Assembly: GCF_000024025.1 (NCBI RefSeq)
Contig: NC_013131.1
Span: 8,536,229 to 8,600,228 of the forward strand
Source of the DNA: Catenulispora acidiphila DSM 44928
Lineage (GTDB): Bacteria > Actinomycetota > Actinomycetes > Streptomycetales > Catenulisporaceae
DNA: 64,000 nt
Direction: 5' to 3'
Shown one piece after another: positions 25,549-34,259 of the stretch. How positions within the stretch are numbered: position 1 is the first letter of the stretch; the number at the start of each line of letters is the position of its first letter. Below the pieces are notes generated by a model. The model did not search any database, had not been told where the DNA came from, and worked only from the letters and a program-made list of their open reading frames with translations. The position numbers and the translations under genes are program-made.

Positions 25549-25635
25549 ATGTCTCGTGCTGGAATCGCGCTCGTCGGTCGGCGTCACGTCGACTTCGGAC
25601 GGCTGTCCAGCATGGTCTGTATGCCGGTCCAGTAG
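25549..25635 (+). CDS. Cysteine-containing leader peptide upstream of cysH
   Basis: The 28-codon frame reads MSRAGIALVGRRHVDFGRLS followed by SMVCMPVQ. Against the sir leader, the first 25 codons differ by two amino-acid changes and six silent changes, a pattern expected if the peptide itself is under selection. The Cys at position 24 uses TGT in both. Two hairpins, TCGCGGCCCGCGA and GGGCGT-N5-ACGCCC, lie between this peptide and cysH and could take part in attenuation. Confidence 0.75.
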   Translation: MSRAGIALVGRRHVDFGRLSSMVCMPVQ

Positions 25636-25789
25636 ACCTCGCCCCCGATCTTCCGTTCAAGATCTTCCAGGGCCACGGTCCGCCGGCACCTCCCCCACGC
25701 CGTCCGTGTGACGCCGCAGAGTCGCGGCCCGCGACGCGTCGGGCGTCCGGCACGCCCGTGTGCCCGCCACCTTAAGGGGAAGCCCCGAA

Positions 25790-26530
25790 ATGTCAGCGGA
25801 CACCACACCAGCGCCGGCCGGCCCGGCGGCCACGGCCCTTGTTGGCCGCACTGACCTGCGGGCGCTGGCCGAGCAGGCCAACGCGGAACTGGAGAACGCC
25901 CCGGCCGGGCGGATCGTCGAGTGGGCGCATGCCACCTTCGGCGCGGACCTGGTCGTCGCCTCCTCGATGGCCGACACGCACCTGGTGCACCTGGCCTCCA
26001 CCGCGGCGCCGGGCGTCGACGTCGCGTTCCTGGACACCGGGTACCACTTCGCCGAGACCCTCGGCACGCGCGACGCGGTCGCCGAGGTCTACCCGGTCCG
26101 GCTGCTGAACATCACCCCGCTGCAGACCGTCGCCGAGCAGGACGCCGAGTACGGGCCGCGGCTGCACGAGCGCAACCCCGACCAGTGTTGCGCGCTGCGC
26201 AAGGTGGAGCCGCTGGAGCGCGCGCTGAAGCCGTACACGGCCTGGATCAACGGCATGCGCCGCGAGGAGTCCCCGACCCGCGCGGACATCCCGGTGATCG
26301 GCTACGACGCCAAGCGCGACATGGTCAAGATCTCACCGCTGGCCGCCTGGACCCAGGACGACCTGGACGCCTACATCGTCGACCACGGCGTGCTCACCAA
26401 CCCCCTGTTCATGGAGGGCTACACCTCCATCGGCTGCGAGCCCTGCACGCGCAAGCCCTTGCCCGGCGAAGACCCGAGGGCCGGCCGCTGGGCCGGCAAC
26501 GCCAAGACCGAATGCGGACTGCACACCTGA
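25790..26530 (+). CDS. cysH: Adenylylsulfate (APS) reductase, Fe-S type
   Basis: The 246-residue product has the PAPS/APS reductase fold: VVASSMADTHLVHL, AFLDTGYHFAET and WINGMRREESPTR. It carries both Cys pairs of the 4Fe-4S type, Cys133-Cys134 and Cys216/Cys219, with the catalytic ECGLH at the C-terminus (Cys242). This combination marks enzymes that reduce APS directly to sulfite with thioredoxin. AAGGGG lies upstream of the ATG. It is the first gene of the second half of the sulfur regulon and follows a Cys leader peptide. Confidence 0.95.
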   Translation: MSADTTPAPAGPAATALVGRTDLRALAEQANAELENAPAGRIVEWAHATFGADLVVASSMADTHLVHLASTAAPGVDVAFLDTGYHFAETLGTRDAVAEVYPVRLLNITPLQTVAEQDAEYGPRLHERNPDQCCALRKVEPLERALKPYTAWINGMRREESPTRADIPVIGYDAKRDMVKISPLAAWTQDDLDAYIVDHGVLTNPLFMEGYTSIGCEPCTRKPLPGEDPRAGRWAGNAKTECGLHT

Positions 26531-26531
26531 T

Positions 26532-27455
26532 ATGAGTACCCTCACCCACGACGAGACCGCCCCGGCGCACGACCATCTGCGGACGCTGGAGGCCGAGGCC
26601 GTCCACATCATCCGCGAGGTCGCGGCCGAGTTCGAGCGGCCGGTGCTGTTGTTCTCCGGCGGCAAGGACTCGATCGTGATGCTGCACCTGGCGTTGAAGG
26701 CGTTCGCGCCGGCGCCGGTGCCCTTCGGGCTGCTGCACGTGGACACCGGCCACAACTTCCCGGAGGTCCTGGCCACCCGGGACCGCACCGTCGCCGAGCA
26801 CGGGCTGCAGCTGTACGTCGCGCACGTGCAGGACTACATCGACGACGGCCGCCTGGTGGAGCGCCCCGACGGCACCCGCAACCCGTTGCAGACCGTGCCG
26901 CTGGTGGACGCGATCCAGTCCCACAAATTCGACGCCGTCTTCGGAGGCGGCCGCCGCGACGAGGAGAAGGCCCGCGCGAAAGAGCGGGTCTTCTCGCTGC
27001 GCGACGACTTCGGGCAGTGGGACCCCAAGCGGCAGCGCCCCGAGCTGTGGCGGCTGTACAACGGCCGGCACCGCCCCGGCGAGCACGTGCGGGTGTTCCC
27101 GCTGTCGAACTGGACCGAGCTGGACGTCTGGCAGTACATCGCCGAGCAGGAGATCGAGCTGCCGGAGATCTACTACGCGCACGAGCGCCAGGTGTTCGCC
27201 CGCGGCGGCATGTGGCTGTCCCCGGGCGAGTGGGGCGGCCCGCGCGAAGGCGAGACCGTGCAGAACCGGGTCGTGCGCTACCGCACCGTCGGGGACATGT
27301 CCTGCACCGGCGCGGTGGACTCCGACGCCGCCGACATCGCCGCGGTCATCGAGGAGATCACCGCTTCCCGGATCACCGAGCGCGGTGCCTCCCGCGCGGA
27401 CGACCGCATGTCAGAGGCCGCCATGGAGGACCGCAAGCGAGAAGGGTACTTCTAG
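26532..27455 (+). CDS. cysD: Sulfate adenylyltransferase subunit 2
   Basis: This 307-residue protein is an ATP-sulfurylase small subunit of the PAPS reductase-like superfamily. It has the pyrophosphatase loop LLFSGGKDSIVMLHLAL, then LHVDTGHNFPEVLATRD and the GGGRRDEEKARAKER segment. It forms APS from sulfate and ATP together with CysN. It starts one base after the cysH stop. No cysC (APS kinase) gene lies between them, unlike the Streptomyces order I remember. This fits an APS-reducing pathway. Confidence 0.96.
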   Translation: MSTLTHDETAPAHDHLRTLEAEAVHIIREVAAEFERPVLLFSGGKDSIVMLHLALKAFAPAPVPFGLLHVDTGHNFPEVLATRDRTVAEHGLQLYVAHVQDYIDDGRLVERPDGTRNPLQTVPLVDAIQSHKFDAVFGGGRRDEEKARAKERVFSLRDDFGQWDPKRQRPELWRLYNGRHRPGEHVRVFPLSNWTELDVWQYIAEQEIELPEIYYAHERQVFARGGMWLSPGEWGGPREGETVQNRVVRYRTVGDMSCTGAVDSDAADIAAVIEEITASRITERGASRADDRMSEAAMEDRKREGYF

Positions 27456-27457
27456 TC

Positions 27458-28798
27458 ATGACTGTGCTGCTGGACGCGCCGACCACGAAGGACACCCAGG
27501 TCGCAGGACTGCTGCGACTTGCCACCGCCGGCTCGGTGGACGACGGGAAGTCGACCCTGGTGGGCCGCTTGCTGTTCGACACCAAGTCGGTGCTCGCCGA
27601 CCAGTACGAGGCGGTGGAGCGCACCTCGCGCAACCGCGGCCTGGAGCAGGCCGACCTGGCGCTGCTCACCGACGGCCTGCGCTCGGAGCGCGAGCAGGGC
27701 ATCACCATCGACGTCGCCTACCGCTACTTCGCCACGCCGCGCCGGCGCTTCATCCTGGCCGACACCCCCGGGCACGTGCAGTACACGCGCAACATGGTCA
27801 CCGGCGCCTCCACCGCCGAGCTCGCGGTGATCCTGGTCGACGCGCGCAAGGGCCTGGCCGAGCAGACCCGCCGCCACACCGCCGTCTCCGCCCTGCTGCG
27901 GGTGCCGCGGGTGCTGCTGGCGGTGAACAAGATGGACCTGGTCGACTTCGACAAGGACCGGTTCGGCGAGATCGAGGCCGACTTCGCCGCCTACGCCACC
28001 GCGCTGGGCATCGAGCACCACGCCGCGCTGCCGGTCTCGGCGCTGCGCGGCGACAACGTCGTGGAGCCGTCGGCGGACCTGGCCTGGTTCGAGGGCCCGA
28101 CGCTGCTGGAGTACCTGGAGAACGTGCCGGTGGAGACCGAGCGGCGCCCGGCCGGCCGGTTCCCGGTGCAGTACGTGATCCGGCACCAGAGCGCCGACTA
28201 CCGCGGCTACGCCGGCACCATCGCCTCCGGACATCTGGAGGTCGGCGACCCGATCGTGGTGCTGCCCTCGGGCCAGCGCTCGACCATCGCCGCCATCGAC
28301 CTGCTGGGCCGCTCCGTCGAGCGCGCCACCGCCGGGCAGGCCGCCACCGTGCTGCTGGCCGACGAGCTGGACGTCTCCCGCGGGGACCTGATCGCCCCTG
28401 CCGAGGCCGCGCCGAGCGCGGTGCAGGACGTGGTGGCGACCGTGTGCCACCTGTCCGAGAAGCCGCTGAACGTCGGCGACCGGGTGCTGCTGAAGCACAC
28501 CACGCGCACGGTCAAGGCGATCGTGAAGGAGATCTCCGCGAAGCTGGACATCTCCGACCCGCTGGCCGCCGCCGGCCGGGCCGCCGCCGACGAGTTCGAC
28601 TGGGACGAGGCCGCCCCGGCCGCGCACAGCCTGAGCGCCAACGACATCGGCCGCGTGGTGCTGCGCACCGCCTCGCCGATCCTTCTGGAGCCCTACGCCG
28701 CCGACCGCGAAACCGGATCCTTCCTGCTCATCGACCCCGCGAGCGGCGACACCCTCACCGCGGGAATGTCAGGGGATCCGCTTGGGGTCTTCTCGTGA
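27458..28798 (+). CDS. cysN: Sulfate adenylyltransferase subunit 1 (GTPase)
   Basis: The 446-residue protein is an elongation-factor-like GTPase. G1 is GSVDDGKSTLVGRLLFD, G3 DTPGHVQYTRNM, and G4 NKMDLVDFD. Beta-barrel domains 2 and 3 follow. Hydrolysis of GTP drives APS synthesis by CysD. There is no fused CysC kinase domain, so the protein is of the short type. The ATG at 27458 lies two bases after the cysD stop. Confidence 0.96.
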   Translation: MTVLLDAPTTKDTQVAGLLRLATAGSVDDGKSTLVGRLLFDTKSVLADQYEAVERTSRNRGLEQADLALLTDGLRSEREQGITIDVAYRYFATPRRRFILADTPGHVQYTRNMVTGASTAELAVILVDARKGLAEQTRRHTAVSALLRVPRVLLAVNKMDLVDFDKDRFGEIEADFAAYATALGIEHHAALPVSALRGDNVVEPSADLAWFEGPTLLEYLENVPVETERRPAGRFPVQYVIRHQSADYRGYAGTIASGHLEVGDPIVVLPSGQRSTIAAIDLLGRSVERATAGQAATVLLADELDVSRGDLIAPAEAAPSAVQDVVATVCHLSEKPLNVGDRVLLKHTTRTVKAIVKEISAKLDISDPLAAAGRAAADEFDWDEAAPAAHSLSANDIGRVVLRTASPILLEPYAADRETGSFLLIDPASGDTLTAGMSGDPLGVFS

Positions 28799-28899
28799 TC
28801 GAGTACGCACTGTTCACCCACAACTTCACCGGTGACATCCGATGTCGGGTCGCCGGGCAGCAGCACCGCTGCTCGCTGTTCCGATATCGAAGACCCTGA
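28795..28899 (+). CDS. Candidate 34-residue ORF overlapping the cysN stop
   Basis: A GTG at 28795 overlaps the cysN TGA by four bases and opens a 34-codon frame: MIEYALFTHNFTGDIRCRVA then GQQHRCSLFRYRRP. The 4-base overlap matches the coupling used elsewhere in this cluster, and the peptide has two Cys codons just before the ABC transporter genes. No family is recognised. It may be chance, a coupling peptide, or a further Cys sensor. An AGCAGC-ACC-GCTGCT hairpin lies within it. Confidence 0.3.
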   Translation: MIEYALFTHNFTGDIRCRVAGQQHRCSLFRYRRP

Positions 28900-28923
28900 C
28901 CGTCCCCCGTCCTTGGAGCCAGC

Positions 28924-30048
28924 GTGATACGAAGGGCATTGTCCACCGTCGCCGCCACCGTCGCGGCCGGCTGGATGGTCGTCTCGCTGGTGATCGTGGT
29001 CGCCGCGTACGTCTCCGCCTCCAGTGACAGCTCCGGTTCGAGCACGTCCTCCTCGTCCTCCAACGCCGCCGCGGGCACCGCGTCCACGGCGGCCGGGGAA
29101 CTGCGGCTGGGCTACTTCGCGAACGTCACGCACGCCACCGCGGTGGTCGGAGTCGGCCACGGCGACTTCGCCAAGGCGCTGGGCTCCACCAAGCTGTCGA
29201 CCCAGGTCTACAACGCCGGTCCCGCCGAGATGACCGCGCTGCTCGGCGGCCAGCTGGACGCCGCCTATGTCGGACCGTCCTCGGCGCTGGCCGCGTTCGC
29301 GCAGTCGCACGGCGAGGCGCTGAAGGTCGTCGCCGGCGCCACGAGCGGCGGCGCGGAACTTGTGGTGCGGCCCGGGATCAACTCCGTGGCCGATCTCAAG
29401 GGCAAGACCATCGCCACCCCGCAGAAGGGCAACACCCAGGACGTCGCCCTGCGCGCCTGGCTCAAGCAGAACGGCCTGACGGCCAACCCGGACGGCACCG
29501 GCGAAGTGTCGGTGAACCCGCAGGACAACGCCGCCACGCTGGATCAGTTCAAGGCCGGCCACATCGACGGCGCTTGGCTGCCGGAGCCCTGGGCCTCGCG
29601 CATGGTGCTGGAGGCCGGGGCGAAGGTGCTCGTCGACGAGCGCGCCCTGTGGCCCGGCGGGCAGTTCGCGACCACCAACCTGGTGGTGTCCACGTCCTTC
29701 CTGAAGGCGCACCCGGACACCGTCAAGGCTCTGATCGACGGGCAGATCGCCGCCAACCAGTGGATCACCGCTGATCCCACCGACGCTCAGCAGCTCGTCA
29801 ACGACCAGCTGAAGAAGCTCACCGGCAAAGCCCTCACCGGCGCGGAGATCCAGCGCGCCTTCACCGAGCAGGCGGTGACCGACGATCCGCTGGCCGCCTC
29901 GCTGCAGACCTCGATGGATCACGCCGTGTCCACCGGGCTGCTCAAGAAGACCGACCTGCACGGCATCTTCGACCTGACGCTGCTGAACACCGAACTGGCC
30001 CGCGACGGCCGGTCCGCGGTGTCCGACGCCGGGCTGTCCACGAAGTAG
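28924..30048 (+). CDS. ABC transporter substrate-binding protein, SsuA/TauA-like
   Basis: The 374-residue protein starts with one hydrophobic helix (about residues 12-32) followed by a Ser-rich linker. No lipobox Cys is present, so it is probably held by an uncleaved helix or released by signal peptidase I. The periplasmic-binding domain runs from LRLGYFANVTHATAVVGVG through AGPAEMTALLGGQLDAAYVG to DNAATLDQFKAGHIDGAWLP, typical of the SsuA/NMT1 family. Placement after cysDN suggests sulfonate, sulfate ester or taurine uptake. Confidence 0.9.
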   Translation: MIRRALSTVAATVAAGWMVVSLVIVVAAYVSASSDSSGSSTSSSSSNAAAGTASTAAGELRLGYFANVTHATAVVGVGHGDFAKALGSTKLSTQVYNAGPAEMTALLGGQLDAAYVGPSSALAAFAQSHGEALKVVAGATSGGAELVVRPGINSVADLKGKTIATPQKGNTQDVALRAWLKQNGLTANPDGTGEVSVNPQDNAATLDQFKAGHIDGAWLPEPWASRMVLEAGAKVLVDERALWPGGQFATTNLVVSTSFLKAHPDTVKALIDGQIAANQWITADPTDAQQLVNDQLKKLTGKALTGAEIQRAFTEQAVTDDPLAASLQTSMDHAVSTGLLKKTDLHGIFDLTLLNTELARDGRSAVSDAGLSTK

Positions 30049-30073
30049 CGCCGGAAACCAAGGGGAGAACGCC

Positions 30074-30862
30074 ATGACCGCGACCATCGCCGAATCAACC
30101 ACCGTCGACGCCGGTGCCTCCGCGACTCCGGCCGTCCGGCTGTCCGGGGTCGGCAAGACCTTCCGGGGCGGCGCCCCGGTGCTCGACGGCATCGACCTGA
30201 CCGTCGCGCCGGGGGAGTTCGTCTGCCTGCTCGGCGCCTCGGGCTGCGGCAAGTCCACGCTGCTGAACCTGATCGCCGACCTGGACGCGCCGAGCTCCGG
30301 CACGGTCGAGGTGCCCTCCGGCCGCGCCGCGCTGATGTTCCAGGAGTCCGCGCTGTTCCCCTGGCTGACCGCCGGGGAGAACATCGACCTCGCGCTGCGC
30401 CTGCGCGGCCTGTCCGGCCGCCGCGACCGCCGCGCCGAGACCGAGCGGCTGCTGGACCTGGTCCGGCTGCGCGGCGCCTACGACAAGCGTCCGCACCAGC
30501 TCTCCGGCGGCATGCGGCAGCGCGTCGCGCTGGCCCGCGCCCTGGCGCAGGACAGCCCGGTGCTCCTGATGGACGAGCCGTTCGCCGCGCTGGACGCCAT
30601 CACCCGCGACGTGCTGCACGAGGAGCTGATCCGGCTCTGGGAGGCCACCGGCCTGGCCGTGGTCTTCGTGACGCACAACGTCCGCGAGGCCGTGCGCCTG
30701 GGCCAGCGGGTCGTGCTGCTGTCCTCCCGCCCCGGCCGGGTGGCGCGGGAGTGGCGCGTGGACATCCCGCAGCCGCGCCGCATCGAGGACAAGGCGGTCG
30801 CCGACCTGTCGGTGGAGATCACCGACGACCTGCGCAAGGAGATCAGCCGCCATGGCCGCTGA
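30074..30862 (+). CDS. ABC transporter ATP-binding protein, SsuB/TauB-like
   Basis: This 262-residue ATPase has Walker A LLGASGCGKSTLLNL, Q-loop ALMFQESALFPWLT, signature LSGGMRQRVALARAL, Walker B VLLMDEPFAALDA and the H-loop FVTHNVREAV. The sequence pattern is that of the nitrate/sulfonate/taurine importer family. AGGGGAGA precedes the ATG. Its 3' end overlaps the permease gene by 11 bases. Confidence 0.94.
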   Translation: MTATIAESTTVDAGASATPAVRLSGVGKTFRGGAPVLDGIDLTVAPGEFVCLLGASGCGKSTLLNLIADLDAPSSGTVEVPSGRAALMFQESALFPWLTAGENIDLALRLRGLSGRRDRRAETERLLDLVRLRGAYDKRPHQLSGGMRQRVALARALAQDSPVLLMDEPFAALDAITRDVLHEELIRLWEATGLAVVFVTHNVREAVRLGQRVVLLSSRPGRVAREWRVDIPQPRRIEDKAVADLSVEITDDLRKEISRHGR

Positions 30863-31736
30863 CACCGGGACCGCCGGGCCGCCGGCCGGCGACGCGCTCG
30901 CAACAGTCGAGGCTGGACTTGACGCGCTGGAAACATCGGCGGAACCGGAGTCCAGCAGACTCAAGGATGTGGCCGCGTCCGTCTTACCGCCGATCATCAC
31001 CATCGTGCTGATCATCGCCGTCTGGCAGATCCTCTACGCGGCGAAGATCTGGCCGGACTGGAAGCTGCCCGGACCCTCGCAGGTCTTCAGCTCCCTGAAG
31101 GACACCTTCGCCCACGACGACGCTCTGGGAGCGGTCGGCCACAGCATCGGCCACGCCGCCGTCGGCTTCGGCGCCTCGGTCGCCCTGGGCACTCCGCTGG
31201 GCATCCTGGTCGGCCGGTTCAAGCCGGTCCGCGCGGGCATCGGGCCCATCTTGTCCGGATTGCAGTCCCTGCCCTCGGTGGCCTGGGTCCCGCCGGCGCT
31301 GATGTTCTTCGGTCCCTCCCCGGCCATGCTCTACTCCGTCGTCCTGCTCGGCGCGGTGCCCTCCATCGCGGTCGGCGTCATGTCAGGGCTGGACCAGGTG
31401 CCGCCGCTGTATCTGCGCGTCGGCCACAACATCGGCGCCCGCGGCCTGGCCTCGGTGCGGCACGTGCTGCTGCCGGCCGCGCTGCCCGGCTACCTCGCGG
31501 GCCTGCGGCAGGGCTGGGCTTTCGCCTGGCGCTCGCTGCTGGCCTCGGAGATCATCGTCCAGTCCGCGAGCCTCGGGCACTCCCTGGGCTTCCTGCTGAA
31601 GAACTCGCAGGACGGCAACGACATGTCGGGGGCGTTCGCGGCGATCGTGCTCATCCTGGCCGTCGGGGTGGCGGTCAACCAGCTGCTCTTCGTGCCGCTG
31701 GAGCGGCGCGTGCTCAAGGCGAGGGGGTTGGCGTGA
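30852..31736 (+). CDS. ABC transporter permease, SsuC/TauC-like
   Basis: The 294-residue protein has about six membrane helices and the BPD_transp_1 EAA-type loop: GHNIGARGLASVRHVLLPAA followed by LPGYLAGLRQGWAFAWR. It forms the translocation path for the binding protein and ATPase encoded just upstream. The N-terminal 40 residues are polar and cytoplasmic. Its stop overlaps the chelatase start in a GTGA. Confidence 0.94.
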   Translation: MAADTGTAGPPAGDALATVEAGLDALETSAEPESSRLKDVAASVLPPIITIVLIIAVWQILYAAKIWPDWKLPGPSQVFSSLKDTFAHDDALGAVGHSIGHAAVGFGASVALGTPLGILVGRFKPVRAGIGPILSGLQSLPSVAWVPPALMFFGPSPAMLYSVVLLGAVPSIAVGVMSGLDQVPPLYLRVGHNIGARGLASVRHVLLPAALPGYLAGLRQGWAFAWRSLLASEIIVQSASLGHSLGFLLKNSQDGNDMSGAFAAIVLILAVGVAVNQLLFVPLERRVLKARGLA

Positions 31737-32494
31737 CCAAGGGGCAGGCGATGCTGGCGGTCGCCCACGGGAGCCGGGACCCGCGACACCGCGAGGTCAT
31801 CACAGGGCTCGTGGACGCGGTCCGCGACCAGCGGCCGGAGCTGCGCGTCGAGACGGCCTTCCTGGACCACTGCGGTCCGACCCCCGCCCGGGCGCTGCAC
31901 GGTCTGGTGCGGGACGGGTATCAGGACGTGAAGGTGGTGCCGCTGCTGCTGAACACCGCCTTCCACGTCCGGCAGGACATTCCGGTGGCCGTGGCCGCCG
32001 CGCACGAGGCGCTGCCGCGGCGCTGGCGGGCCGGGGTGGCGCAGCCGGTGCTGGCCGCGCCGCTGGGCCCGCATCCGCTGCTCACCGCCGGGCTGGAGCG
32101 CCGGCTGCGCGAGGCCGGGGTGTGGCCCGGCGACGAGGAGGCTTCGGTCGTGCTGGCCTGGGCCGGCTCCTCCGACCGGGTCGCGGCGGCCGCGGTGGAC
32201 GAGCTGGCCGAGGGCTGGGAGCGCAGCGGCTGGGAACGCGTGGTGGCGGTGCCGGCGGTCGGCGACCTGGCCGGTGAGGCGGTGCGCGAGCTGCGCGGAC
32301 GCGGCGCGCGGCGGGTCGTGGTGGCGCCGTATTTCCTGGCGCCCGGCTTCCTGGCCGACCGGATCCGCTGCTCGGCGCAGGCTGCTGGGGCGGACGTGGT
32401 GGCGGCCGAGTTGGGGAACGCGCCGGAGGTGGCGTCGGCGGTGCTCGCTCGGTTCGACGGCGCGGTGTCGGCCTGCCTGGCGCACGTGGCCTGA
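31733..32494 (+). CDS. Sirohydrochlorin chelatase / CbiX family
   Basis: The 253-residue protein has two similar CbiX halves. The N-terminal VAHGSRDPRHREVI carries the metal-binding His, and VVPLLLNTAFHVRQDIPVAV the second. The C-terminal half has VLAWAGSSD in place of the His motif and VVVAPYFLAPGFLADRI. It should insert Fe2+ into sirohydrochlorin to make siroheme, the cofactor of the Sir encoded in the same regulon. A cobalt chelatase role is possible but less likely in this context. Coupled by a GTGA to the permease gene. Confidence 0.9.
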   Translation: MTKGQAMLAVAHGSRDPRHREVITGLVDAVRDQRPELRVETAFLDHCGPTPARALHGLVRDGYQDVKVVPLLLNTAFHVRQDIPVAVAAAHEALPRRWRAGVAQPVLAAPLGPHPLLTAGLERRLREAGVWPGDEEASVVLAWAGSSDRVAAAAVDELAEGWERSGWERVVAVPAVGDLAGEAVRELRGRGARRVVVAPYFLAPGFLADRIRCSAQAAGADVVAAELGNAPEVASAVLARFDGAVSACLAHVA

Positions 32495-32518
32495 GCCGCT
32501 CGCCGTTGACCGGTGCCG

Positions 32519-32566
32519 GCGTTCGGTATCTGCGTTCGGTACTGGCGTTCGGTATCTGTGTTCGGA
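32519..32566. repeat. Four-copy degenerate tandem repeat, GTTCGGTA core
   Basis: The spacer between the chelatase and quinone reductase genes contains four units of 11-14 bases sharing GTTCGG, with GTTCGGTATCTG occurring twice. They lie 100-145 bases upstream of the next start. A direct-repeat operator or simple slippage are both possible. Confidence 0.7.
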
Positions 32567-32664
32567 AGCGACGCGCGGCATCGGCATGAGGGACCGGCGG
32601 AATCAGCGCCGCGGAGACGAGGTTGCAAGCTGCGGACTACCGCAACCTTTGAAAGGATCCGTGT

Positions 32665-33642
32665 ATGCGCGCGATCGTCGTCGGCCAGACCGGCGGACCC
32701 GAGGTCCTACAGCTCTCCGACGTCACCGCTCCCGAGCCGGGACCCGGTGAGCTCTTGGTGGAGGTCGGCGCCGCCGGCGTGAACTTCATCGAGACCTACC
32801 AGCGCAGCGGCCTGTACGCGATAAAGCTGCCGTTCACGCCGGGCGCCGAGGCGGCCGGGCACGTGCTGGCGGTCGGCGAGGGGGTCACGGAGTTCCAGCC
32901 CGGGGACCGGGTGGCGACCGTGGACGCCCGCGGCAGCTACGCCGAACAGGTGATCGTGCCGGCCGACCGCGCCGTCACGGTGCCGGACAGCGTGGACATC
33001 CAGACCGCCGCCGCGGTGATGCTGCAGGGCATGACCGCGCACTACCTGACGCAGAGCACGTACCCGGTCAAGGGCGGCGAGACCGCGCTGGTCCACGCCG
33101 CCGCCGGAGGCATGGGCCTGCTGCTGACCCAGATGGTGAAGGCCGCCGGCGGCAAGGTGATCGGCACGGTCTCCAGCGACGCCAAGGCCAAGCTGGCCGC
33201 CGAGGCCGGCGCCGACGAGGTCATCCGCTACGACCAGGTGGCCGGCGAGGAACTGGCCGCCGAGGTGCGGCGCCGCAACGGCGGGCACGGCGTGCACGTG
33301 GTCTACGACGGCGTCGGCAAGGACACCTTCGAGGCCTCCCTCGGCGCGCTGCGCCCGCGCGGCATGCTGGTCAGCTTCGGCAACGCCTCGGGCCCGGTCC
33401 CGCCGTTCGCCCCGCTGCGGCTCTCGGCGGCCGGCTCGCTGTTCCTGACGCGCCCGACCCTCGGCAACTACATCGTCGCGCGGCAGGAGCTGGAGTGGCG
33501 CGCGGACGACCTGTTCCGCTGGATCCAGGAGGGCTCGCTGACCGTGCGGATCGGCGCCACGTTCCCGCTCGGCGAGGCCGGCGAGGCGCAGTCGGAGCTG
33601 GAGTCGCGCAAGACGACCGGCAAGCTGCTGCTGATCCCGTAA
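32665..33642 (+). CDS. NADPH:quinone oxidoreductase, zeta-crystallin type
   Basis: This 325-residue medium-chain dehydrogenase begins MRAIVVGQTGGPEVLQLSDV. It has the GroES-like half with GVNFIETYQRSGLY and LPFTPGAEAAGHV, and the Rossmann half with AAAGGMGLLLTQMVKAAGGK. No zinc-binding Cys set is present, as expected for quinone reductases of this type. It reduces quinones with NADPH in the cytoplasm. GAAAGGA precedes the ATG. It is outside the sulfur operon, since 170 bases with repeats separate them. Confidence 0.93.
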   Translation: MRAIVVGQTGGPEVLQLSDVTAPEPGPGELLVEVGAAGVNFIETYQRSGLYAIKLPFTPGAEAAGHVLAVGEGVTEFQPGDRVATVDARGSYAEQVIVPADRAVTVPDSVDIQTAAAVMLQGMTAHYLTQSTYPVKGGETALVHAAAGGMGLLLTQMVKAAGGKVIGTVSSDAKAKLAAEAGADEVIRYDQVAGEELAAEVRRRNGGHGVHVVYDGVGKDTFEASLGALRPRGMLVSFGNASGPVPPFAPLRLSAAGSLFLTRPTLGNYIVARQELEWRADDLFRWIQEGSLTVRIGATFPLGEAGEAQSELESRKTTGKLLLIP

Positions 33643-33659
33643 GGACGTACGGACACCGG

Positions 33660-34238
33660 TCACGGCCGCGTTCCCGGCTGCTTGCCCGGCTGCGTCCTCG
33701 GGCCAGCCCGCCGGGCAGCCGGGCCGCGGCCGGCTGCGATGAGGCACAGGACCGCGGCCAGGGCCGTGACCACCGGTCCGGCGCGCATGGAAGGCGCGAC
33801 GGCGTCGATGCCCTGAAGTTTCGAGTGGAGCTGGAAGGCCGCCAAGGCCGCGCACACGGCCAGCACCGTCGCCGCCAGCAAGGACAACCAGGCCAGGCGC
33901 GACGCCGGCACGATCAGCCGCAGCGCCGACAGCACGATCAGCCCGATGCTCAACCACTGCAGGACATGCAGGCATGTGACCACGGAGCCGATGCTGTCCG
34001 AGACCGGCTTGGGATCGCCCATGATGTCGAACCCGGACCAGGACAGACTGCCGGCGGAGCCGTCCTGATAGTCGGCCCAGGGTATGGCCAGGGAGCCGAG
34101 GGTCAGCGCCGCGAAGCCGAGGGTGGCCAGCGCGTTGGCCCGGGAGTCGCCGGCCGCGGGCCGCACCGCGTGGTCCGCCTCCGGGGGCGGGACGTCGAGC
34201 ATGGCGCTTATGGTCACGTATATCATCCGACCGAACAA
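33660..34238 (-). CDS. Membrane protein of unknown function
   Basis: The 192-residue product has four hydrophobic segments, at about residues 37-52, 88-105, 118-136 and 153-166. A polar extracytoplasmic loop contains WADYQDGSAGSLSWSGFDIM. Internal starts such as the ATG at 34202 are possible because no ribosome site is clear. I do not recognise a family. It converges on the quinone reductase gene. Confidence 0.65.
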   Translation of the reverse strand: MFGRMIYVTISAMLDVPPPEADHAVRPAAGDSRANALATLGFAALTLGSLAIPWADYQDGSAGSLSWSGFDIMGDPKPVSDSIGSVVTCLHVLQWLSIGLIVLSALRLIVPASRLAWLSLLAATVLAVCAALAAFQLHSKLQGIDAVAPSMRAGPVVTALAAVLCLIAAGRGPAARRAGPRTQPGKQPGTRP

Positions 34239-34259
34239 GGGTCTTGATACCGCTCGGAC

